NCBI RefSeq assembly: GCF_015864665.1
Contig: NZ_JADYWU010000001.1
Location: 1,736,001 to 1,800,000 of the forward strand
DNA: 64,000 nucleotides
Direction: 5' to 3'
Source: Salinibacterium sp. SWN167
GTDB lineage: Bacteria > Actinomycetota > Actinomycetes > Actinomycetales > Microbacteriaceae
The number at the start of each line of letters is the position of its first letter. Position 1 is the stretch's first letter. Position numbers and translations under genes: made by a program. Shown one piece after another: positions 18,683 through 29,673 of the stretch. The notes under the pieces were generated by a model. It saw only the letters and a program-made list of their open reading frames with translations. It was not told where the DNA came from and ran no database searches.

Positions 18683-19461
18683 GTGCTGTAGAAGAAGCAA
18701 TCGCTCAGGCCAATCGTGACCGTGCGGGTGCCCTCATCGGCTATTTGCCTGTCGGTTTTCCCACCGTTGCTGAGAGCATCGAAGCTGCTGTGGCACTCGC
18801 CGAGAATGGCGTAGACGTCATTGAGCTTGGCCTGCCGTACTCAGACCCCGTCATGGACGGCCCTGCTATTCAGAAGGCCACCCAGCTCGCGCTTTCCAAC
18901 GGCTTCCGTTTGCAAGACGGGTTCGACGCGGTCGCCGAGATCACGTCTCGAGTGTCGACTCCGGTGGTTCTGATGAGCTATTGGAATCCGATCATGCAGT
19001 ACGGTGTCGACCGTTTTGCTGACGAACTCAAGGCTGCTGGCGGAGCGGGCATCATTACGCCTGACCTCGTGAGTGATGAAGCCACTGAGTGGATTGCCGC
19101 CTCCGAGCGTACGGGTCTTGACCGCATTTTCTTGGCCGCTCCGTCATCCAGTGACGAACGTCTCGTGCGCGCTGTTGAGGCCAGCACCGGTTTTGTCTAC
19201 GCCGTATCGACCATGGGCATCACTGGAGCTCGTTCCGATGTTGATATCGCCGCCAAAACGCTCGTGGCACGCCTGCGTCAGGCAGGTTCCACGAGTGCAT
19301 GTGTCGGGCTTGGCATCTCGACTGCTGAGCAGGTTCGCGAAGTTCTCACCTACGCGGATGGCGCCATCGTGGGGTCCGTTTTCGTTAGTGCGTTGTCTTC
19401 CGGTGGGGTGGATGCTGTCGCTAAAACGGCCGCGTCGCTTTCGACCGGTACTCTTGCTTAG
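18679..19461 (+). CDS. trpA: Tryptophan synthase alpha subunit
   Basis: TrpA cleaves indole-3-glycerol phosphate and passes indole through a tunnel to TrpB. The 260-residue TIM barrel has catalytic Glu49 and Asp60 in [19 protein letters not shown]. The loop [14 protein letters not shown] and the phosphate site [10 protein letters not shown] are present. ATG 18679 overlaps trpB by 4 nt. It is the last trp gene of the cluster; lgt follows after 24 nt. Confidence 0.96.
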   Translation: MSAVEEAIAQANRDRAGALIGYLPVGFPTVAESIEAAVALAENGVDVIELGLPYSDPVMDGPAIQKATQLALSNGFRLQDGFDAVAEITSRVSTPVVLMSYWNPIMQYGVDRFADELKAAGGAGIITPDLVSDEATEWIAASERTGLDRIFLAAPSSSDERLVRAVEASTGFVYAVSTMGITGARSDVDIAAKTLVARLRQAGSTSACVGLGISTAEQVREVLTYADGAIVGSVFVSALSSGGVDAVAKTAASLSTGTLA

Positions 19462-19485
19462 TCGCAGTTCAGAAAGGTCACCGTT

Positions 19486-20544
19486 TTGTCACTAGTGCCG
19501 TTGAGCATTCCCAGTCCGCCTGATTCATGGGCGACGCTCGTTACCCTCCCGTTCGGCCAGTGGTTTAGCAACCTGGGCCTTAATTTCGGCAGCACGGTCG
19601 TGATTCACACCTACGCGATCTGCATTCTGATCGGCATTGTCGCGGCAACGTGGCTGACCTCGCGTCGATTGACTCGTCACGGTGCAGAGCCCGGGATCGT
19701 CATTGACATCATCATCTGGGCTGTCCCGCTTGGCCTGGTAGGCGCTCGTTTGTACCACGTGTTCACCCATCCTGGCGATTACTTCTACGAGGGCGCAGAC
19801 CCGTGGGAGATCATTCGCATCTGGAACGGTGGCAACGCCATCTTCGGATCGCTGATCGGTGGCGCTGTCGGTGCCTACATCGGTGCTCGCCTGACAGGCA
19901 TCCGTTTCTGGAGCTTTGCGGATGCACTTGCTCCCGCAATTCTGCTCGCTCAGGCCATTGGCCGCCTCGGCAACTACTTCAATCACGAACTCTTTGGTCA
20001 GCCGACGGCGTTGCCGTGGGGCCTCGAGATCGAGGCAGGCAACTCTGCGATTCCCGCGGGATTGCCGGTCGATACGCTATTCCACCCGACGTTCCTCTAC
20101 GAAATGATCTGGAACGTTGTCGGTATTGTCTTCTTGCTCACGATGGAGCGCCAGTATGGCTTCGTGAAAAAGCACGTTCTCGGCCTCACCGTGCCCGTCT
20201 TCACCGCAGTGGGCCCCGTTCGCTTGCAGTGGGGAAAAGTGTGGGCGCTCTACATGATTTGGTATGGCATCGGCCGCTCATGGTTCGAGTCCATCCGGAT
20301 TGACCCCAGTGAGGTCTACTTCGGTTTGCGCGTGAACGTCTGGGGAGCAATCTTCACAGTCGCGCTCGGCATCGTGCTTTACATCGTTCAGTCACGTCGT
20401 CATGTCGGCCGCGAAAAGAGCGCCTACGTTGACGGTCACGTCTGGAGTGCCGATGGTGTTGTAAACTCCGATGAAAGATATTCCGAGCATGACATTGTCG
20501 TCAGCGCTGCGGAGGAGTCCGCTCCTGTCGTAGATTCGAAATAG
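19486..20544 (+). CDS. lgt: Prolipoprotein diacylglyceryl transferase
   Basis: Lgt moves diacylglycerol from phosphatidylglycerol to the lipobox Cys of prolipoproteins in the cytoplasmic membrane. The 352-residue protein has about seven hydrophobic segments, the HTYAICILIG segment containing the catalytic-region His-Thr-Tyr, GARLYHVFTHPGDYF, and the Lgt signature GRLGNYFNHELFGQPT near residues 161-176. The hydrophilic C-terminal tail from about residue 310 is poorly conserved. The start is probably TTG 19486 with GAAAGG about 10 nt upstream. The trpA-lgt order is conserved in actinobacteria. Confidence 0.94.
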   Translation: MSLVPLSIPSPPDSWATLVTLPFGQWFSNLGLNFGSTVVIHTYAICILIGIVAATWLTSRRLTRHGAEPGIVIDIIIWAVPLGLVGARLYHVFTHPGDYFYEGADPWEIIRIWNGGNAIFGSLIGGAVGAYIGARLTGIRFWSFADALAPAILLAQAIGRLGNYFNHELFGQPTALPWGLEIEAGNSAIPAGLPVDTLFHPTFLYEMIWNVVGIVFLLTMERQYGFVKKHVLGLTVPVFTAVGPVRLQWGKVWALYMIWYGIGRSWFESIRIDPSEVYFGLRVNVWGAIFTVALGIVLYIVQSRRHVGREKSAYVDGHVWSADGVVNSDERYSEHDIVVSAAEESAPVVDSK

Positions 20545-20648
20545 TCCGCCACAAGCGGCCACACCCCCTCAGGCCTGAATCAGGTACTGATTTTCTTTGG
20601 GCCATAGAAGTCCCTCTCCGCACCAGTAATACGTGAGGACGGTACGGC

Positions 20649-25215
<4,567 letters not shown>

Positions 25216-25223
<8 letters not shown>

Positions 25224-26673
25224 TCCCAAGGGATTCCTCAAGGTTCAAGAGCGTGAATTGCCGAAGCGGCGCCCCGTCAGCCTGCGGCTGATGGATTACA
25301 AAGAGGTCTACGAGCAACAGGAGTCGGGCCAATTGGCTCGTCAGGCCGGTCGTTGCATGGATTGTGGTGTGCCGTTCTGTCATCAGGGTTGCCCACTCGG
25401 CAACCTGATTCCAGAGTGGAACGACCTGATGCGTCGTGGGGAGAGCGCTGAAGCAATTGAGCGCCTCCACGCGACCAATAACTTCCCGGAGTTCACGGGC
25501 CGGTTGTGTCCAGCACCGTGTGAGAGCTCGTGTGTGCTGGGAATCAACCAGCCTGCCGTCACGATCAAGCAGATCGAGGTATCGATCATTGATCAGGCGT
25601 TTGCTGATGGCAACGTCACGCCGCATCCTCCTGGACGGTTGACCGGCAAGACTGTAGCGGTCGTTGGCTCAGGACCTGCTGGTCTTGCCGCAGCCCAGCA
25701 ACTGACGCGTGCAGGTCACACCGTCGCCGTCTTTGAACGTGAAGACCGCATCGGCGGACTGCTGCGCTATGGCATCCCCGATTTCAAGATGGAAAAACGC
25801 CACATCGAGTTGCGGTTAGCTCAGATGCAGGCAGAAGGAACTCGTTTCCGTGCCGGCGTCAACATCGGCGTCGACATTTCGTGGAGCGATCTTCGTACGC
25901 GCTATGACGCTGTCGTAGTCGCTACTGGCTCCACCGTTCCGCGCGACCTTCCCATTCCTGGCCGTGATGCACTTGGCGTTCATTTCGCCATGGAATATCT
26001 CGTTCAGTCGAACCGTGCCGTTGCCGGTGACACCGTGAGCGAGCAGGTCACCGCAGAAGGCAAGCACGTCGTCGTGCTCGGTGGTGGAGACACCGGTGCT
26101 GATTGCATCGGCACCGCGCACCGTCAGGGTGCACTGTCTGTCACAAACCTTGCGATCGGCGTGCAGCCTCCCTCGGAGCGTCCGGAACACCAGCCGTGGC
26201 CATTGACTCCGACGCTGTTCGAGGTGTCGAGTGCCCACGAAGAGGGCGGCGAGCGTGAATACCTTGCGTCGACGGTGGAGTTCTTGACAAACTCTGTCGG
26301 CGAAGTTCGCGCGATTCGTGTCGCTGAGACCGAGTTCCTCGACGGCCGTCGAGTTCCCAAGGCTGGAACCGAGCGGGAGATTCCTGCCGACCTGGTTCTT
26401 CTCGCACTGGGCTTCACCGGTCCGGAAACAGAGACGCTTTCTCGTCAACTTCCTCTTGAGGCGGATGCGCGAGGCAACTTGACTCGCGATGAAAGCTACG
26501 AGACCGCAACCCCCGGCGTATACGTTGTCGGAGATGCTGGCCGTGGGCAGTCGCTTATCGTCTGGGCGATCGCCGAAGGCCGGGCTGCGGCATCCGCTGT
26601 AGATCGCTATCTTGAAGGGGAGACGCTGTTGCCGTTCCCCGTCCGTCCGGACGATCGCGGTATGACCCTCTAG
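25216..26673 (+). CDS. gltD: Glutamate synthase (NADPH) small subunit
   Basis: GltD transfers electrons from NADPH to GltB through FAD and Fe-S clusters. It has 485 residues. N-terminal cysteines ([20 protein letters not shown] near 47, [12 protein letters not shown] near 96) bind 4Fe-4S clusters. The FAD loop is [15 protein letters not shown] (about 150), the NADPH loop [12 protein letters not shown] (about 292), and the second FAD site [21 protein letters not shown]. The start is GTG 25216 inside gltB. It ends with an amber codon (26671-26673). The same frame stays open after it for 19 codons with a His14 run. Confidence 0.96.
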
Positions 26674-26680
26674 AAGCTCC

Positions 26681-26731
26681 ACTACTACCACCACCACCAC
26701 CACCACCACCACCACCACCACCACCACCACT
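26681..26731 (+). repeat. Trinucleotide microsatellite (ACT)2(ACC)14(ACT)
   Basis: Seventeen near-identical triplets lie between gltD and pyk: ACT twice, ACC fourteen times without interruption (26687-26728), then ACT. Read in the gltD frame after its amber stop it is Lys-Leu-His-Tyr-Tyr-(CAC His)14-TAA. The repeat ends about 10 nt before the pyk ribosome binding site (AAAGGAAG, 26740-26747). Such a pure tract is prone to slippage. The opposite strand reads (GTG)n, a meaningless poly-Val frame. Confidence 0.97.
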
Positions 26732-26749
26732 AACCCGTCAAAGGAAGTT

Positions 26750-28195
26750 ATGAGACGCGCAAAAATCGTCGCGACACTCGGCCCGGCTACGTCGAGCTAC
26801 GAGAACATCAGGGCAATCATCGATGCAGGTGTCGATGTTGCTCGGATGAACCTCAGCCATGGAAGCTATGCCGTCCACGAAGAGGTGTACGCGAACGTTC
26901 GTCGCGCCGCTGAGGATGCTGGCAAGCCAGTAGCGGTGATGGTTGACCTTCAGGGTCCCAAGATTCGTCTCGGCAAGTTCGAGGACGGTCCGTACGACCT
27001 CGCGGTCGGCGATATCTTCAAGATCACGATCGACGACATCGTGGGTAACCGCGAGATCTGTGGCACGACGTTCAAGGGTCTTCCTCAGGACGTCGCCCCT
27101 GGTGATTTCCTGCTGATCGATGATGGCAAGGTCAAGGTCAAGGTCGTCAGCGCTACGGATACCGTCGTCACGACTGAGGTAGTCGTTGCCGGTGCTGTGT
27201 CCAACAACAAGGGCATCAACCTTCCCGGTGTTGCGGTCAATGTTCCCGCACTCTCTGAGAAGGATGAAGACGACCTGCGCTGGGGCCTCAAGCTCGGTGC
27301 AGACCTGATTGCACTCTCGTTCGTGCGCAACGCGGAAGACATCGTTCGCGTTCACGAGATCATGGATGAAGAAGGCCGTCGCATTCCCGTCATCGCGAAG
27401 ATCGAGAAGCCGCAGGCTGTCGATCACCTCGAAGCCATTATCGATGCGTTTGACGCCATCATGGTCGCCCGCGGTGACCTCGGCGTAGAGCTTCCTCTCG
27501 AGGCCGTTCCGATCGTGCAGAAGCGCACCGTCGAACTTGCACGTCGTATGGCGAAGCCGGTCATTGTTGCTACTCAGATGCTCGAGTCCATGATTTCCAG
27601 CCCAGTGCCGACGCGCGCTGAGACTTCTGACGTTGCGAACGCCATCCTCGATGGTGCAGACGCCGTCATGCTCAGTGGCGAGACCAGCGTGGGGGAGTAC
27701 CCCGTCATCACGGTTCAGACCATGGCAAAGATCGTCGCCTCTACGGAAGAGCACGGTCTTGACCGTATCCCCGAACTCGGCACGAAGCCGAAGACTCAGG
27801 GTGGCGCTATCACGCTCGCCGCGGCAGAGGTTGCGACGTTCGTCGAAGCCAAGTTCGTCTGTGTCTTCACCGAGTCCGGAGACTCGGCTCGCCGGATGTC
27901 GCGCTTGCGTTTCCGTATCCCCATGAAGGCGTTCACGCCGAGTCCTGAAATTCAGCGTCGAATGTCGCTGATTTGGGGCATCGAGTCCTTCATCGTTGAC
28001 CGCGTAACCCACACCGATGAGATGTACCGCCAAGTAGACGAAATTCTGCTCGGCCAAGAACTCGCTCAGGTCGGCGACAAGGTCGTAGTGATTTCAGGGT
28101 CCCCTCCCGGAATCTCGGGTTCGACCAACGATTTGCGCGTGCACATCCTCGGTGATGCGATCAACGCTAAGGCTCCTGTATGGGCAGCTAAGTAG
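26750..28195 (+). CDS. pyk: Pyruvate kinase
   Basis: Pyruvate kinase makes pyruvate and ATP from phosphoenolpyruvate and ADP. It has 481 residues: MRRAKIVATLGPATSSYENI, ARMNLSHGSY, VDLQGPKIRLG, the signature PVIAKIEKPQAVDHLEAI with catalytic Lys, MVARGDLGVELPLE, ATQMLESMI and MLSGETSVGEYP. The C-terminal domain covers the last ~130 residues. ATG 26750 follows a good AAAGGAAG site, which sits directly after the CAC/ACC repeat. A very stable terminator follows the stop. Confidence 0.97.
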   Translation: MRRAKIVATLGPATSSYENIRAIIDAGVDVARMNLSHGSYAVHEEVYANVRRAAEDAGKPVAVMVDLQGPKIRLGKFEDGPYDLAVGDIFKITIDDIVGNREICGTTFKGLPQDVAPGDFLLIDDGKVKVKVVSATDTVVTTEVVVAGAVSNNKGINLPGVAVNVPALSEKDEDDLRWGLKLGADLIALSFVRNAEDIVRVHEIMDEEGRRIPVIAKIEKPQAVDHLEAIIDAFDAIMVARGDLGVELPLEAVPIVQKRTVELARRMAKPVIVATQMLESMISSPVPTRAETSDVANAILDGADAVMLSGETSVGEYPVITVQTMAKIVASTEEHGLDRIPELGTKPKTQGGAITLAAAEVATFVEAKFVCVFTESGDSARRMSRLRFRIPMKAFTPSPEIQRRMSLIWGIESFIVDRVTHTDEMYRQVDEILLGQELAQVGDKVVVISGSPPGISGSTNDLRVHILGDAINAKAPVWAAK

Positions 28196-28211
28196 CTTTT
28201 CAGCCAGCTAA

Positions 28212-28260
28212 AACAACAACACCGGCGTCGGACCTTGAGGTCCGCGCCGGTGTTGTTGTT
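28212..28260 (+). terminator. Long stem-loop terminator after pyk
   Basis: A 16-bp arm (28212-28227) and a 6-bp arm (28229-28234), separated by one bulged T, pair perfectly with 28239-28260 around a TTGA loop. The outer part is AACAACAAC/GTTGTTGTT, so the transcript ends in a GU-rich run instead of a pure U-tract. It starts 16 nt after the pyk stop. Confidence 0.8.
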
Positions 28261-28320
28261 AACACTAGGAAGTTTCAAGGGTCGCCCCATGCGCAGCGAC
28301 GGCCGCTCGGTTAACTAAAG

Positions 28321-28355
28321 AAACCGGGAGCAACTGAGTTGCGCCCGGTTTTTTT
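28321..28355. terminator. Intrinsic terminator, probably bidirectional (pyk side / tRNA-Leu)
   Basis: AACCGGG-A-GCAAC (28322-28334), loop TGA, then GTTGC-G-CCCGGTT (28338-28350) form a 12-bp stem with one mismatch. It is followed on the plus strand by a seven-T run. On the minus strand it lies downstream of tRNA-Leu and is followed by a T-rich stretch, so it can also end the tRNA transcript. Confidence 0.8.
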
Positions 28356-28367
28356 AGCAATTCGTTG

Positions 28368-28450
28368 TGCCGAATGTGGGACTCGAACCCACACGTCCTT
28401 TCGAACAAAGCATTTTGAGTGCTCCGCGTCTACCATTCCGCCAATTCGGC
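28368..28450 (-). tRNA. tRNA-Leu (anticodon CAA)
   Basis: The minus strand reads GCCGAAT at the 5' end and ATTCGGC plus discriminator A at the 3' end, a perfect 7-bp acceptor stem. The anticodon arm GAGCA-CTCAAAA-TGCTT carries anticodon CAA (28417-28415), which reads UUG codons. A long variable arm (GTTC-GAAA-GGAC) is typical of class II tRNA-Leu, and the T arm is GTGGG-TTCGAGT-CCCAC. CCA is not encoded. Length is 83 nt. Confidence 0.96.
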
Positions 28451-28467
28451 TGACTACAACGCTGAAT

Positions 28468-28473
28468 AGAATA
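28468..28473 (-). promoter_or_regulatory. Possible -10 element of tRNA-Leu
   Basis: The minus strand reads TATTCT at 28473-28468, so transcription would start about 10 nt before the mature tRNA 5' end. It is next to the oppositely oriented -10 of the response regulator gene (28477-28482). No clear -35 was recognised. Confidence 0.4.
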
Positions 28474-28476
28474 CCG

Positions 28477-28482
28477 TAGGCT
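28477..28482 (+). promoter_or_regulatory. -10 element, apparently leaderless response regulator promoter
   Basis: TAGGCT is seven bases before the GTG at 28490. No Shine-Dalgarno is present, consistent with leaderless translation. Confidence 0.55.
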
Positions 28483-28489
28483 TGCACTT

Positions 28490-29095
28490 GTGACTGACCA
28501 AAACACCAATCAAAATGCTCCCCGCCGCGTTGTCGTTGCCGAAGATGAGTCGCTCATCCGCATGGACATTGTCGAAATCCTGCGGGATGCCGGCTACGAG
28601 GTTGTCGGAGAAGCGGGTGACGGCGAGACTGCTGTTGCGCTCGCTACCGAGCTTCGCCCGGATCTGGTCATCATGGATGTCAAGATGCCTCAACTCGACG
28701 GAATCTCAGCTGCGGAGCGCCTCAGCGCCAACCACATCGCGCCTGTCGTACTGCTGACTGCCTTTAGCCAGAAAGAACTCGTAGAGCGGGCTTCTGAGGC
28801 CGGAGCGCTGGCCTACGTGGTCAAGCCCTTCACTCCGAACGATCTTCTCCCGGCCATCGAGATCGCTCTCAGCCGCTACACGCAGATCCTCACTCTCGAG
28901 GCTGAAGTGAGCGACCTGGTTGAGCGTTTCGAGACCCGCAAGCTCGTTGACCGCGCTAAGGGACTGCTGAACGAGAAGATGGGGCTCAGCGAGCCTGACG
29001 CTTTCCGCTGGATTCAGAAGGCATCCATGGACCGTCGTTTGACGATGCACGATGTGTCGCAGGCGATCATCGATCAGCTCAGCGCCAAGAAGTAG
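28490..29095 (+). CDS. pdtaR: ANTAR-domain response regulator (PdtaR/AmiR-NasT type)
   Basis: This 201-residue two-domain regulator has an N-terminal receiver with acidic residues (VVAEDESLIRMD), phospho-acceptor Asp63 in LVIMDVKMPQLDG, and the conserved Lys in AYVVKPFTPNDL. A coiled-coil linker follows (about 125-145). The C-terminal ANTAR domain (DRAKGLLNEKMGLSEPDAFRWIQKASMDRRLTM...) binds paired RNA hexaloops and typically acts by antitermination. It sits between pyk and polA, as Rv1626 does in M. tuberculosis. No histidine kinase gene is nearby, and its RNA targets are not evident here. Confidence 0.92.
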   Translation: MTDQNTNQNAPRRVVVAEDESLIRMDIVEILRDAGYEVVGEAGDGETAVALATELRPDLVIMDVKMPQLDGISAAERLSANHIAPVVLLTAFSQKELVERASEAGALAYVVKPFTPNDLLPAIEIALSRYTQILTLEAEVSDLVERFETRKLVDRAKGLLNEKMGLSEPDAFRWIQKASMDRRLTMHDVSQAIIDQLSAKK

Positions 29096-29181
29096 CACCC
29101 GCTTAGGCGAGGGCCCAGAGACTCAGCGCAACGCTCTAATTGCCGTTGAGAAGTCTCAGCGGCACTTCGACACGCCAGCGG

Positions 29182-29613
29182 CTACGTTGCCGGGCGATCT
29201 TTCAGGATGTTCGTAATCCGGATCGTCGAGAGCCGACGCTCTTGTTCGTCACGGATCACGATTTCGTGGGTGGCCAGCGTGCGCCCTAGAGCAATCGCTG
29301 TGCAGGTTGCCGTCACGATGCCGGAGCGCACCGAGCGGCTGTGAGTCGCGTTGATTTCGATCCCCATGGCTACTCGGCCAGGGCCGGCATGAATGGCCGA
29401 CGAGATTGATCCGAGGGATTCTCCGAGCACAACGTGTGCGCCTCCGTGCAGGATGCCGATTACTTGCGTATTGCCTTCAACCGGCATCGTTGCCACGGAT
29501 CGTTCAGCGCCAAGTTCGAGAAACTCAATACCCATTTTGCGTGTGAGCGAACCGCCTCCCGACTCGACAAGTCGTGCAAATAGTTCGGGATCGAGGTCGT
29601 CGGGGTACTTCAC
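29182..29613 (-). CDS. PaaI-type hotdog-fold thioesterase
   Basis: This protein of 143 residues has the PaaI/YdiI hotdog motif: VIGILHGGAHVVLGESLGS, in which the His-Gly-Gly and Glu belong to the catalytic region, and MGIEINATHSRSVRSG. These enzymes hydrolyse acyl-CoA thioesters; the substrate is unknown. The start GTG at 29613 gives VKYPDDLDPELFARLVESGG with AAGGA upstream. A longer open frame continues into the polA promoter and coding region but is not conserved. It is convergent with the response regulator gene and divergent from polA. Confidence 0.85.
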   Translation of the reverse strand: MKYPDDLDPELFARLVESGGGSLTRKMGIEFLELGAERSVATMPVEGNTQVIGILHGGAHVVLGESLGSISSAIHAGPGRVAMGIEINATHSRSVRSGIVTATCTAIALGRTLATHEIVIRDEQERRLSTIRITNILKDRPAT

Positions 29614-29661
29614 AGAGGGTGTCCTTCGCGTTAGGCCGTTTCCGCTGTCGGCAGCCGCGGC

Positions 29662-29667
29662 TAGGCT
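29662..29667 (+). promoter_or_regulatory. -10 element, apparently leaderless polA promoter
   Basis: TAGGCT is six bases before the polA GTG at 29674, in the 60-nt gap to the divergent thioesterase gene. No ribosome binding site is seen. Confidence 0.55.
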
Positions 29668-29673
29668 GGCTGC

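Noticed and set aside
25816-26730. Minus-strand frame starting with a poly-Val run
   Set aside because: The Val run is only the reverse reading of the CAC/ACC repeat, and the rest is antisense to gltD.
26681-26731. Engineered His-tag or vector sequence
   Set aside because: The tract encodes His14 in frame, but it follows a natural amber stop, is flanked by normal gltD and pyk sequence and has no cloning-site or vector context on either side.
26738-28057. Minus-strand open frame of 439 codons inside pyk
   Set aside because: Antisense to conserved pyruvate kinase; no motifs, no ribosome binding site.
29100-29180. Possible terminator between the response regulator and thioesterase genes
   Set aside because: GAGACT and AGTCTC can pair, but the inner part is poorly complementary and there is no T-run.
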